In this document: one piece after another, positions 1 to 11,960 of the stretch
Numbering within the stretch: position 1 is the stretch's first letter
Layout: every line of letters starts with the position of its first letter
Source: Epiperipatus broadwayi
Taxonomy: Eukaryota; Onychophora; Udeonychophora; Euonychophora; Peripatidae
Assembly (NCBI GenBank): GCA_028023455.1
Contig: JAQFVV010012495.1
Span: forward strand, 2,883,711 to 2,947,710
DNA length: 64,000 nucleotides
Reading direction: 5' to 3'
Notes under the pieces: generated by a model
Database searches by the model: none
Told to the model about the DNA's origin: nothing
Seen by the model: the letters and a program-made list of their open reading frames with translations, nothing else
Program-made: the position numbers and the translations under genes

Positions 1-710
1 AAATAACAAGAAAACAAACTTACATTTTTAGGAGTAATTGGAAGCCACACAAGCGAGGAAATGCACGAAAAGGTCGTCGCGTGCGTGCAGATTTCTGAAA
101 GAAAATTCCTGCAGGTAGGATGAGAACAAAGGTGTGCTCATCCCAAATTGGTATTTTAGCTTATGCTATGCGACAGAGTGGACATAGGCATAATTCCACG
201 CGGTCAAGCAAAAGTAGTTCAGAATTTGTCTCGTGTCACAAATGACGCGTGACCAAATTGCGTGAGTCTAAATACAGTGTAGGGAAAGCTCTTATTTTTT
301 TTGGTTATTTATTATTCTTTATGTAATTGCAGAGTATATGTAACTATAAATGTCTTTTTTACATGAAGATGAATAAATAAAATGGATGTAACAAAACTTA
401 ATTTTTTAGGCTCTATTTAGTCTCACGCAAAGTTGCTAGAAAAATTATGAACTACTGTACTTTGGTCATTTGTGACACGTGACAAATTCTGAACTACTTT
501 TGCTTGACCGCGTGGAATTATGCCTATGTCCACTCTGTCGCATAGCATAAGCTAAAATACCAATTTGGGATGAGCACACCTTTGTTCTCATCCTACCTGC
601 AGGAATTTTCTTTCAGAAATCTGCACGCACGCGACGACCTTTTCGTGCATTTCCTCGCTTGTGTGGCTTCCAATTACTCCTAAAAATGTAAGTTTGTTTT
701 CTTGTTATTT
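1..710. repeat. Near-perfect long inverted repeat (palindrome), left edge cut by window
   Basis: Bases 1-240 are the reverse complement of 471-710, with only an occasional mismatch (for example 231 against 480). The symmetry weakens towards a centre at about 290-400, where only short blocks still pair (a GCGTGAG-TCTAAATA type block near 259 and its partner near 415-435). Because pairing is perfect up to base 1, the left arm probably continues outside the window. The arms are richer in CpG than the neighbouring DNA. This could be a long-TIR or fold-back transposon, a snap-back duplication, or an assembly artefact. There is no convincing ORF: the 72-codon frame at 661-879 only crosses the arm edge. 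Confidence 0.9.
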
Positions 711-2069
711 ATTCTTCTTTACGGAAAAACATTTACAGTTAATATACGTCATTTATTTACAGTTCTATATACAGCAAAGACCGCTATACGTGAAAAATAC
801 GCATGTAAATGTAAGTATTTTTTTTAATCTTTTTTTATTAGCATTTACACTTGGATATAGTTACATAGTGAAAACATAGTTCATTTTTTTAAAAATAGAG
901 GGAGAATTGTTCGGGGCGCTAAACGTCAGGATTACCAATAAAGCAATCGAAATGGATAAATAAGTCCTTTCGTATCGTAAATAAAGGGAAAGAAGAAGGG
1001 CTATAATTGATATTCCTGCTGTACCGTGATAATTCCGGGAATAAATTTATAAATATTCCAAGCGCTGGGCAGAACAAATTATTCGATTCGAATAATTTGC
1101 CCAGCAGAGAAGAAGCGTTTAATTGGGAAATATAATGCTGGGATGATATTTTATATTATGTCAGTGTTCAATTAAGAATATATACTCAATTTTGGGGTGT
1201 ATATTGGCTTCTTGCTTGTGGTAATCATCATCGGGGGTGAAACGGTCGATCACATAATTAAGTGCGGCTGGTGTTTAACCGAACGGTGGTTGTATTACAA
1301 TATATTGGGATTGTCTAAGTGTAGACTACTTTCTACTGGTTATATATATATCACATTACCCCAACTGATGATTAAAATTAATCAATAGAATATTAGCAAT
1401 ATGTTATCAATTCCACTCTCAAATAATAAATGGAAATCCTAACAGGCCAGAATAAATTGTATGCATATAGATTAATTAATAATCATTTTCACAACCTTAC
1501 TCAATGCTACCTTGACAACAGATTGGTGATATTCTATTGTTTAATTCTAAGTATTGTTTTGGGTGATGTGGTTTACATATGATAACTAATTTCTTATGCT
1601 CACTTATGGTTTATGTATATATAATAAAAAGACTTCAATATTACTAAAAATTCATAATAACTTTATATCAAAAGTTATTTATTAGAGTTGCACAAAGTGA
1701 GAAAAACTAAGTCTTCCCAATACATGATTCACTAGGCCACATTATCATATCAGTTTTTCTGGAAATATAAATTCATGTTCTCTAAGTAAAACATGCTAAT
1801 AACAAACAATCTACTTTAAGAGCAAAATATTTTACAACACAGGCTCATGTAAGATGTAGCTAATTGCAATTGCTATTTTTAAAACAAATAATCTTGTCCT
1901 GCATGGATAAGATTTGGTCTTTCCCATCTATTGTAATTTTAAGAAACATTCTTTTATACAAAGTTACTTTGTATTTTTAGTTCATTTAAGGTGGTAAGAA
2001 ATAAACTTTTTTAGACTTTTAATTATTTTTATATCTTAGTGCAAAAAACTTTTATTTTATATTTATATA
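711..2069. other. No gene seen; A/T-rich flank
   Basis: No protein-like frame, RNA gene or repeat boundary is visible. The 63-codon frame at 1197-1388 has low-complexity composition and no recognisable motif. The right end runs into a short AT tract, into which the LTR element appears to have inserted. Confidence 0.5.
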
Positions 2070-3876
2070 TATTATAACAGGGCTGATTTCAAACCCTGTT
2101 CTAAGTCATAGGGCGATACCACCAAGCATATATATATACTCAAATCAAGTGTAATATTAAGTTAAATTTTTTTTTTCTCGTTGTTTTGTATGTGTGTGTG
2201 TATATATTTTAAGTAAGTAAATAAAAATAGATTGAAACATAAGAGGGACGGGGGATTATATGGTTTGTGCTCCTATATTTTGTTTATACGCGTGCTTATA
2301 TTGCTGCATGAGTGAGTAAATGTAATAGTTTCATAAAAAGAAATTGATTCCAAGATGGACGACTAAAGGAAAGATTTTACAAATTCTAAAAGATATATTA
2401 ATTGCAAGTAAAGAATTTAGAAAGTTGTAGATCGCTATCTCAAGGAATAAAGCTATTTTAATTTAAAAAGAAATTGATTCCAAGATGGTCGACTAAGGAA
2501 AGATTTTACAAATTCTAAAAGATAAGTTAATTGCAAAGAAAGGACCCAAAAAGTTGCAGATCGCTATCTCGAGACAAAGCCATTTTAATTAATAAAAGAA
2601 AATGTTATAAATAAGAGACAATGAACGGTCGAGTGTGGATCTCAAGGTAAAATTGAAATTCCTGAACATACATAAAAACAAAGAAAAGAAAAGTTATTGA
2701 AAGGATTTTTTATTTGCAAACCACGTGGTTTAATTAAAAAGAAGAGAACAATAGCATGATTAATTGGAGTTGGAAAGCTGAACTTTGAAGAGGGATTCTA
2801 GAATTGTGACTGCCACGAGCAGGATCGAAGGAAAATTAATAAAAGAAAAAAAAGTTTATATATCTTAAAATCATGAACAGGCTGGGGTAGAAAAACAGAA
2901 TGGACCGGGCTCTGCCATCCATCCTGCAGAGATATGATCATCGCTGTCCATGTAGGAGTGAAGCCCTTCCTAAATTATGGAATGAACAGCATTCACTGGA
3001 CGCCATTGATTGCCTTACGGAAGCCTACAAAAGAAAAAAATCATTTACTCATAACATTGCAGCACGAAGCCAGTGGAAAATTACCATTAATCTACACCTG
3101 GGTGTGATAGAGTAGGTAACTCAAATATTTTCGTAAATGACAGTAACCTCTCGAATAAGAATATTTCAGTAAAATAATGCGTAAAAGGGTTAAAAGTAAA
3201 TAGACAGTTGAAATAATGCCCTATATAACTATACACATGAATAGGCAGGATAATGTCTGATTGCAGTTATTTTTCATGCTATGATATATATGTTTTGTTT
3301 GTTACATTTATGAACTTATGCGAGTGTGTATTTACATGCATGTCATTTAAGTATTCGGGCACAAACCAATATCCAATTACGGAATTTTGTATTAATAAAT
3401 ATTAAGTAGTGTTTTAAATATAATTGTGTGTGTTAGTGTTAATTTCTTAAAAAAAAAAAAGTATAGATTACATAGTACAATTAAAGGGTAGCATTAAGAA
3501 TAAAAGTAAGAAAGTAAACGAATCGTTTATGTGCTTCGTGTGCAGGTGATCTGTTCCCGCCACCTCTTTCCCACGGTCAACGACTACTACCCCTGAGTGA
3601 GCTAGCCAGAAGTATAAGCTCTATCCACTAGAAATAAGTACTCGTTCTCTCCCAGCATAATTCTTACTTACTCATAAGTAAGATTGGTGCTTGGAGTCAA
3701 ATTGACATCCATAAATATGCTGGGTGAGTAATATACATTGCAGAACCAACTATATATATATATATGTGTTCGCATCATAATTTTTGTTTAAAGAAAAAGA
3801 ACAGAAACTTAGATTTGAAATACGCAATAAACGTATACCACCTATATATGTGTTACGCCAGGTAGAAACTGTTACA
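2070..3876 (+). repeat. 5' LTR
   Basis: The start was chosen from where similarity to 6636 begins (TATTATAACAGGG) and the end from the last shared bases (GTTACA/ATTACA). The 5' edge carries a perfect 7-bp stem, AACAGGG ... CCCTGTT (2077-2101), with an 11-base loop. An internal tandem duplication of about 130 bp (2335-2464 and 2465-2591) begins each time with AAAAAGAAATTGATTCCAAG. Near the 3' end an inverted repeat CCCAGCATA ... TATGCTGGG (about 3652-3723) encloses a smaller palindrome, CTTACTTACTCATAAGTAAG. A 71-codon open frame at 2900-3115 lies inside the LTR, but the equivalent stretch of the 3' LTR is interrupted, so I do not treat it as a gene. Confidence 0.9.
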
Positions 3877-3877
3877 A

Positions 3878-3895
3878 TGGCGCACCAATGGAGTT
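3878..3895 (+). promoter_or_regulatory. Putative tRNA primer-binding site
   Basis: TGGCGCACCAATGG starts one base after the LTR end. TGG is the expected complement of a tRNA CCA 3' end, and TGGCGCA resembles primer sites of many Ty3/Gypsy elements. The full 18-base match to a particular tRNA cannot be confirmed from the window. Confidence 0.5.
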
Positions 3896-4802
3896 TTCGA
3901 AGAGTGGAAAGTAGGGGGGGGGGGATAGAATATAAGTTAAATAAGACAGTTTACTATGGAATTTTGTTTTATATGGTTTACATAAAAAAGGAAAGAAATA
4001 CAGTATAAGAGCTATAAAATATAGCTTGTGTAGATGAATTATTGCTGGCAAATTTACTTTATCTATATTGAAATTAATTAGGTTAAAATCACATTCAAAT
4101 TAATATTGTAGTATATATGTTTATGTATTGAACAGTCCATGGAAATTTTGTTGTTTGATTCGCAGTGAAATAATATTATATATTAGAGTTTTATTTTCTG
4201 TTTAAGATTTTTCTTATTATATTAAATATTTAACTGCTTTTGACATTTACAAAAATGAATAAATAAAACTTTCATAATTTTTAATTTGATATAATTGAGA
4301 GTGATTAACTTTAGAAAGTATTGTATTGACTACGTTTTACATCAACTCTGATATATATATACATCCAAATTTTTTTTTTGATCCATTTCATATATGTGTA
4401 TGCGATTATGAGTTTAATATTTGTTGAACAGTTTTACCCATGAAAGGGCATATTATAATATACAGCTAGTGCTAGAAATCTGTGGATTCATTTTGAATAA
4501 GTTACTGTTTTAGTTTAATAGGCAAAACAACATGAAATACTAATCGTCTCGGTGAAAACTAAAGAAAGAGATTAAGGAATAGGGTTGAAAGGGGCTAGAT
4601 AGAAAAATTAGACAGAGGACACAGTACTTCAGGGATGGATAGCATGTCTGGTGTGTCTGACATAGAAATAGTAATACAAAATTGTTATAATTAATCATTA
4701 TTAGAAATAGTGATAGATATCTAAAAATAGAGTAAAATAAAGTGAATGATAACAAGATCAAAGAAAAAAATGGATCATTAGAAGGAAGTAAAGGAGAGAG
4801 AA

Positions 4803-5555
4803 TTGAGTATGGTCGAAGTTATTATGGAAAGAATAGAAAGGAGATTTCAGGAATTAGAGGAAAGGATTGAGAAAAGGTTTCAAGAATTAGAATGGAAAAT
4901 AGAAGGGAAAGCAGATAAGTGTATAAGGGAAGAGAGCGAGGAAGAGCCAGTAGAGGAGGAAATTATAGATAAAGATGAGAAGTCTAGGGAAAAGAGAGTA
5001 GAAGAAAATCAGAGTGAGTGTGAAGAAAAAGAAAAACAGGGAGATAAGGTAAAGGTAGCAGGAACACGGGAAACTACTACAAAATACGTAACTGTGCAGG
5101 CAAATGTCAAACAATTTCTAAAGATTCGGCCATTCTCCGGCCAAATGGAAGAAGCTCCCATAGAGCACCTGCAGAGCTTGAGGAGATACTTCAGTATCAA
5201 CCCGATGGATGAAGAAAGCAAAATTGCGATAGCATCCAGCCATTTAACTGAAAATGTGCAGATCTGGTGGGATTCATTATTGCAACATCCCACAACCTTC
5301 GAAGGATATCAGAAAGAGGTGAGGGGTATTTTTTGGTCTGAGGATCGCCAGGAGCTAACCAGATATCGGGTTATGCAAGAGAAATATAGGGAAGGGGGCC
5401 AAGAAAGCTATTCCCAATTTTTTTATCAGCAGGTGGCAAAGCTGCAGACAGTAGACGCATGCAACTTAACTGAAAGTAACATTGTACGAATCATAAGGCA
5501 TAATCTGCTGATGAAAGTGGAGCAAATTGTTTGGGATGAGGAAAGCATCGATTGA
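4803..5555 (+). CDS. Gag-like capsid protein of LTR retrotransposon, frameshifted at 3' end
   Basis: 250-codon frame. Residues 7-35 form an obvious coiled coil with a repeated RFQELEERIE-type unit. Residues 37-85 are acidic and lysine-rich, probably disordered. From about residue 100 the sequence resembles the retrotransposon gag/capsid family: FLKIRPFSG, then a helix-rich block with the conserved tryptophans of NVQIWWDSL (about residue 152) and a final helical segment ending near VEQIVWDEE. This family forms the particle that packages element RNA. The frame ends in TGA at 5553-5555, but the adjacent frame continues the same protein style (from MAKVLEAID) to a TGA at about 5644-5646, so a one-base frameshift probably broke the gene. 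Further stops follow. No CCHC zinc knuckle is visible. Ty3-type Gag proteins are usually somewhat longer. The start is inferred: GTATGGTCGAAG at 4808 also offers an ATG, and a short leader codon precedes it. Confidence 0.7.
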   Translation: MSMVEVIMERIERRFQELEERIEKRFQELEWKIEGKADKCIREESEEEPVEEEIIDKDEKSREKRVEENQSECEEKEKQGDKVKVAGTRETTTKYVTVQANVKQFLKIRPFSGQMEEAPIEHLQSLRRYFSINPMDEESKIAIASSHLTENVQIWWDSLLQHPTTFEGYQKEVRGIFWSEDRQELTRYRVMQEKYREGGQESYSQFFYQQVAKLQTVDACNLTESNIVRIIRHNLLMKVEQIVWDEESID

Positions 5556-6622
5556 GAAAATGGCCAAGGTACTAGAGGCAATAGATATGAGTGCCTATGA
5601 TTATGACAGGCTGATGGATCAAGAAAAAGATCCTTATGGAGCATGAGTTGTCAGATTTGGGGAAAGAGAACAGAGGTTAGATTGGAATCCACAGGATATC
5701 AGAAGAGGGGATAGCAGTACTTGACCAAAATGGCAGGACGATCGTGAAGAGCAGAAATGGCCGAGCAACCCAAATTATGGTCAAGGAAAGTACTCAGGTT
5801 CACCAATGCCAAAAGAGGGCAAATAAACAAATCACGAAAATGGACGCTGATTCTAGAAAGTTTTTTTTTTGTTCTCTTTGTTTTTATCATTATTGCTAGG
5901 TGGTGGGTTAACATTTATAATATTATTATATGGGATTTTATATGAAATTGAGTAAAAGAAAAAAGTAGCATTTTTTTTGTTTCGTGCGTGTAAGCTTAGA
6001 GAGTTAGTGAAGCGCTCTCACAATTCTGTTGGTGAATGGTGAGTTTGGCTGCTGGATCAATCACATTGTGTGTTGTGCGCTCTATGTAGCTGCTGCTATT
6101 CCTGACATGGTCCACCTATAATGTAGGATGCAGGCACTAAAAGTCTGTTAATTCAAGCCGACAAGACTCCAAAGTGAGCATGGCAATTACATACAGTCCC
6201 ACCTGTAAGACTCCAGAAGTGAGCAAGGTAGAGGGCAACCCATACAGAACCTGAAGCTAAGACTCGGAAGCAGCAGAGTGTAGTTAGAAAAGTCCTTCTT
6301 TTAAGAAAAAAAAAATAATAATAGTTTTTTTTTTTAGCCATAAATTGTTTTTTTTTCCGGTGTCATGTGGATACAGTCAGAATGGGGGTTAGCTATATGT
6401 TGTGCATCGCAGGCAGTGTGTGCGTGAGTGGTGGTCAGATTCATTGTGTATCGTGGGGTTGTTGGTCATTTTACTCTTTGGTTTTAAAGTTGCAGAAAGA
6501 AAGGGAAAAAGAGGCAAGGCAAGTCGATTCAAGAAGATGCGTATTTTCTCTTTAGAATTATTTAAAATTATTTTGGGTTTTAGGAGTCAGCCATTTAAAT
6601 ACTAAAACAATATTTAAAGGCT
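5556..6622 (+). other. Interior of LTR element downstream of gag, non-coding
   Basis: Decayed gag tail to about 5850, then sequence with many stops. Around 6160-6270 a short motif of the type AAGACTCCA(A/G)AGTGAGCA occurs two to three times. The frames at 6367-6605 are overlapping, low-information ORFs. No pol motif (YxDD, DTG, HHCC, DDE) was found. Confidence 0.6.
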
Positions 6623-6635
6623 TTTGAAGGGGGGG
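6623..6635 (+). promoter_or_regulatory. Polypurine tract
   Basis: TTTGAAGGGGGGG lies directly against the 3' LTR start. This is the usual plus-strand priming site and fixes the LTR boundary at about 6636. Confidence 0.75.
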
Positions 6636-8471
6636 TATTATAACAGGGCTGATTTCAAACCCTGTTCTAACTCATAGGGTGATACCACCGAGCATACATA
6701 TATACTCAAATCAAGACAATATTAAGTTAAATTATTTTTTTTCTCATTGTTGTTTTGTATGCGTGTGTGTATATATTTTAAGTAAGTAAATAAAAATAGA
6801 TTGAAACATAAAAGGGATGGGGGATTATATGGTTTGTGCTCTTATATTTTGTTTATACGCGTGTTTATATTGCTGCATGAGTGAGTAAATGTAATAGTTT
6901 CATAAAAAGAAATTGATTCCAAGATGGACGACTAAAGGAAAGATTTTACAAATTCTAAAAGATATGTTAATTGCAAATAAAGAATTCAGAAAGTTATAGA
7001 TTGCTATCTCAAGGAATAAAGCTATTTTAATTTAAAAAGAAATTGATTCCAAGATGGTCGACTAAGGAAAGATTTTACAAATTCTAAAAGATAAGTTAAT
7101 TGCAAAGAAAGGACCCAAAAAGTTGCAGATCGCTATCTCGAGACAAAGCCATTTTAATTAATAAAAGAAAATGTTATAAATAAGAGACAATGAACGGTCG
7201 AGTGTGGATCTCAAGGTAAAATTGAAATTCCTGAACATAGATAAAAACAAAGAAAAGAAAAGTTATTGAAAGGATTTTTTATTTGCAAACCACGTGGTTT
7301 AATTAAAAAGAAGAGAACAATAGCATGATTAATTGGAGTTGGAAAGCTGAACTTTGAAGAGGGATTCTAGAACTGTGACTGCCACAAGCAGGATCAAAGG
7401 AAAATTAATAAAAGAAAAAAAAGTTTATATATCTTAAAATCATGAACAGGCTGGGGTAGAACAGAATGGACCGGGCTCTGCCATCCATCCTGTGGAGATA
7501 CGGTCATCGCTGTCCATGTAGAAGCAAAGCTCTTCCTAAATTATGGAATGAACAGCATTCACCGGATGCCATTGATTGCCTTACGGAAGCCTACAAAAGA
7601 AAGAAATCATTTACTCATAACATCGCAGCATGAAGCCAATGGAAAATTACCATTAATCTACACCTGGGTGTGATAACGTAGGTAACTCAAATATTTTTGT
7701 AAATGACAGTAACCTCTCGAATAGGAATATTTTAGTAAAATAATGTGTAAAAGGGTTAAAAGTAAATAAAGAGACAGTTGAAATAATTCCCTTTATAACT
7801 ATATGCATGAATAGGCAGGATAATATCTGATTGCAGTTATTTTTCATGCTATGATATATATGTTTTGTTTGTTACATTTATGAACTTATGCGAGTGTGTA
7901 TTTACATGCGTGTCATTTAAGTATTCGGGCACAAACCAATATCCAATTATGGGATTCTATTGGGTTTTATTATTTTTTTTTGTATTAATAAATATTAAGT
8001 AGTGTTTTAAATATAATTGTGTGTGTTAGTGTTAATTTCTTAAAAAAAAAAAAAGGTATAGATTACATAGTACAATTAAAGGGTAGCATTAAGAATAAAA
8101 GTAAGAAAGTAAATGAATCGTTTATGCACTTTATGCGCAGGTGATCTGTTTCCTCCATCTCTTTCCCATGGTCAACGACCACTACCTCTGAGTGAGCTAG
8201 TCAGAGGTATAAGCTCTATCCACTAGAAATACGTACTCGTTCTCTCCCAGCATAATTCTTACTTACTCATAAGTAAGATTGGCGCTTGGAGTCAAATTGA
8301 CATCCATAAATATGCTGGGCAAGTAATAAGAGTACATTGCAGAACCAACTATATATATATGCATTTGCATCATAATTTTCGTTTAAAGAAAAAGAGCAGA
8401 AACTTAGATTTGAAATACGTAATAAACGTATACCACCTATATACGTGTTACGCCGGGTAGAAACCATTACA
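6636..8471 (+). repeat. 3' LTR
   Basis: This is the counterpart of 2070-3876, with the same AACAGGG/CCCTGTT hairpin (6643-6667), the same internal duplication (about 6901-7027 and 7033-7157) and the same CCCAGCATA/TATGCTGGG stem (about 8248-8319). It differs by scattered, mostly transition substitutions, a T-rich insertion near 7952-7980 and AT-tract length changes. It ends ...CATTACA and runs into (AT)n. Confidence 0.9.
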
Positions 8472-9361
8472 ATATATATATATATGATGTAAACTAATTA
8501 AACTTTATATTACTGAACTGTATGGAGAGTTTTGCCTGTTTAAAGTTTATATCATTAGAATCCATGAAAAATTATAATATAACATATATATATGTAATAA
8601 ATTCTCTATATTTAAACTAAATTATAAAATGCACACATATTATTGTGTTAAGTACAGTAATTAGCATTTAAAATATTTACAGCTGAACATACTTTTGGGT
8701 CTTTTTTATTTTAATAGTTAACTGCCATGAGCCTACTATACTATACTGAAAGTGTGCTCAGTTAATAATATTTTAAAGGATAATTATGCTGATTAATGCA
8801 TTGTCTTACTTGTGTTTTATTATATATATTTTCAAACAAAATTTAAACAAATCAATATAACAAAATACTTGTAAAGTTACTATCTTTGACATCACATTAA
8901 AATAACCAGTTAATATTTTTTTCTCAGGACAGTTATTTCACAACATTAATAACTTTTGTCAGCCAGCTGCGAACTTACTGTGAATATTCTTCTAACATAA
9001 TGTACGAAGCCCTTTTAATAACATAGTAATATTAGCAGTGAATTCACGACCAACTGATGAGCATTACGGATGCCAAGAAACAATTGTTCTGGGAAAGTGA
9101 TATCAAAGGTGTTAAGTATATATTACCTGTAATTTGACTATCTGATTTGTTTAACTTTTAATCCTTAATTTATATATAATTTCGAGTTGAACATTATGTG
9201 TGTTTGATTTACACATATAATAAGTAGATTGGCCCAGCAAATTAAGCACCATCTATTTAAATGTGCTAAATATGTTTGCTGATATTTATACTTTCTAATA
9301 TACAATCAGTGGTCCAAAGAAAAAATTATTATACAAGCATATTACTAATCGAAGAAAAAGC
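8472..9361. other. No gene seen
   Basis: A/T-rich sequence with no coding-like frame or recognisable repeat boundary. Confidence 0.5.
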
Positions 9362-9657
9362 TGAGGGTAGTATGTTTTGCTTAACTTTTAAGAAACATAC
9401 ATTGTCTGATTTCTCAAAGACTAGCTCCTACTAAAGTTAGAGAATAGATTAACTCATGCCAAGATATGACCATTTCTTATCATCAATGATTTCTTAAACA
9501 AAAATTAAGAAATTGTTCATATTAAAAATAATCTCTTGTTACTCTGTGTAGAAACCAATTTTTTTGTTGCCAATAGCAACAGCTTGTGTGAAGAATGAGA
9601 ATGAATTCTGGGAAATAAATGTGTTTTTTAAAAGTTAAGCAAAACACATTTTCAACT
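9362..9657. mobile_element. MITE-like element with terminal inverted repeats
   Basis: TATGTTTTGCTTAACTTTTA (from 9371) is matched in reverse complement by 9620-9648, giving arms of about 29 bp with two or three mismatches. The roughly 220-bp interior has no ORF. The size and structure fit a MITE. The target duplication is not clear and I cannot name the superfamily. Confidence 0.6.
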
Positions 9658-10479
9658 TTGTATATATATAAAAGATATAAAAAGGCAAAAGTATAATTTA
9701 TTTAGTTATTACAATTGATAACATGTTAATACTCCAAGATTAAAATGATAGTTACATTAAAAAAATAAGTCTTATTCTAATTATATTTATTAAAAAAAGA
9801 TGTTTGAGCTTTAGAAATATCTACTGTTTGTACTAAATTTCGTCAGTTATTAAACACCGAAATTGCTAATTTGAAACTTCAGGATTGTCATATTACTGAG
9901 GTATGAAAATCTCATAAGGAATATATTATGAATAGATATAAATCTGTTCTTGAATTTACTAAAAAATAGAATGATATTTTTTATCTAATAATGATCTTAT
10001 AGTGACTTGATTAAACTGAATCATGACATTTTCTGCTACAGAATAATAAATGTGAAGCTTCCTATAAATAAGAGATTTAAAGGCAGATGTTGAAGGACAA
10101 GAAGCTTTGAATTAAAATTGCAAAGAATATATAGACATTCACTGATTATGGTCACTCTAAATCTTCTTCTGATGCACTAACAACAGTGTATTGAACTGAA
10201 TAAACATGATCACAATTTTATTATATCCAGCAATTGCACTCTCTTATATAGTGATAATGACATTTTAAGCAGGTGGAATGAGTATTCTCATCATTTTTAA
10301 AATAATAATACAATAATCGAGATAATGACTTAATAATATAACCAATTTATCTAATCATTTAGATTGGACAACAATATCCAATTTAGTAAAGTCAAAACAG
10401 TTCTTTATAATCTTAAAAAGGGTATGGTATGGTCTTAATAAAACATCTGGGGAGATTTTGTTAATTATCAAAAATTTAT

Positions 10480-11960
10480 TTTCTTAGCAGTATATGGACT
10501 CATGAAATTGTTCTGCCTGATCTTAAGGATGCTTTTATTATTTCAATTTTTAAAATAAAAGAATAGACAAGATTGCAATAATATTATCATTGAATATTAT
10601 TATTCAATACTGCAAAAATACTTTTAACAATTTTGTCAAAATAGATTACTTCCAGTCATAAATGAATGTTTACTGAGCAACACAATGCCATTTTAGAGAA
10701 TGAAAAAGCATTATAGATTTCATTTTTGTTGATGGTAAAATGCAAAAAAAGTGTTGGGAACAAAGGTGCAATTTATATATTGCTTTTATTGATTTTGTTA
10801 AAGCATTTGATTCAGTTAACAAATCAGTTCTTTGGCATTGTTTGAAAATAATTGGTTGTCAACCAAAATATATCCATATTAGATGCAGCTTTTATATGAT
10901 AAAAAGAGGAAGTATTATTATTGCAGGTGGAAAATCTGAGGCATTTGAAATGAAAATTGGTGATAGACAAGCTTGTATACTTCAATGTTTTTAATTTTTT
11001 ATGATAATGATTTTTGGATCTATTTATAGCTAGTATAATGAAGCAGCACAGGATGGAGTGCATGTAGGTTTGATAATAGAATTTTCAATTTTAATGAATT
11101 AGCAGTAGAAAAAACCCATCTGTTTGGATTCTGGATTCACAGTATGTTGATAATTCTGCTGTTTTTTCCAGTCAAAAGATGATCTAAAAAATGTAGTTAA
11201 TATTTCGAATGCAACATGTGAAGATTGTAGTTTAAAAATTAATGTTCAAAAAATTCAAGTTTTTTATCAGCAACTGATGGGATGGAAAAATTTCAAGCAA
11301 CTTTTAACTTGGATGGTTGTCAACCCGTGATTACAAACCAATTAAATATCTTGGTAATTTTTAGAAAGGTGGATCTAGATTTGAGATGCAAATCAAACAT
11401 TAATACGTTGCTGCTGGTTTTAACGAATTAAAGAACGAGTGTTTTATCATAAGGAAATAATTATTACAACTAAATTAGCTATATAGGAAACTGTTGTTAT
11501 ACTAAATTTATTGTATGGAAGCAAAACTTAAGACCCTTCACATAAAGGCATAAGAAAAGTTTCATTTTAGGATGCTCTGCAAAAATTTAAATATATAATG
11601 GCATTATCAACAAAACAATATACTCTTACAATTTTCTTGATGTACTACTATAGATTTTAGTATTAGAATAATCATACCTTTGTTGGATTGGATATGTAAA
11701 ATGAATAAACAATGCAAAACCTTCTAAAAAGGTGTTTTAAAATGTACTTCAAAATGATTTTCTTGGAAGAAGTAGAACCCATTCACATTGTAAAGATATC
11801 TAAAGAGATGCATTGATGATAGTTTCCATGTAGAGAACTATAATTAGACATGGTGTTGAAGTATTTCAAAAAGAAAACTTTCTGCAAAAGTTAAAAGACC
11901 ACATGGACCAGCATGTTTTATATATGGACATACTTGTGGTTCAAAGATTGGTTTATATAG
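10480..11960 (+). pseudogene. Decayed non-LTR retrotransposon (LINE) reverse transcriptase
   Basis: Fragments of one LINE reverse transcriptase follow in order through several frames. Near 10505-10560 there is a PDLKDAFIISIFK-like block (the pre-RT region usually read as WKDAxIxxIxKKG). At 10740-10994 an 84-codon frame contains CWEQRCNLYIAFIDFVKAFDSV, i.e. the F/VDxxKAFDxV catalytic box, and then IGDRQACILQ, a decayed GVRQGCxLS box. At about 11142 YVDNSAVFS stands where the YADD/FADD box should be, so the second catalytic aspartate is lost. Further on are remnants of KINVQK, DGMEKFQATF and the SETW-type C-terminus. Multiple stops and frameshifts make it inactive. The clade is not assigned. 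Confidence 0.8.

Larger units (their letters stand above)
2070..8471 (+). mobile_element. Non-autonomous LTR retrotransposon (gag-like ORF only)
   Basis: Two direct repeats of about 1.8 kb (2070-3876 and 6636-8471) flank a 2.76-kb interior. A putative primer-binding site follows the left LTR and a polypurine tract (GAAGGGGGGG) abuts the right LTR, so the order is that of an LTR retrotransposon on the plus strand. The interior has one recognisable gene, a gag-like ORF at 4803-5555. I found no protease, reverse transcriptase, RNase H or integrase motif in any frame, and the interior is too short for a normal pol. Target duplication is unclear because both flanks are AT repeats (ATATA on both sides would fit). 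LTRs differ by roughly a dozen substitutions in the first 215 bases plus several indels, so this is not a fresh insertion. It is probably mobilised in trans, or is an internal deletion derivative of a Ty3/Gypsy-like element. Confidence 0.85.

Noticed and set aside
2900-3115. 71-codon frame (MDRALPSILQRYDH...) as a gene
   Set aside because: It lies inside the 5' LTR, and the matching stretch of the 3' LTR has an in-frame stop and an indel.
4887-5644. Antisense frames of 72-94 codons under the gag-like ORF
   Set aside because: These are shadows of the gag-like frame with no motif of their own.
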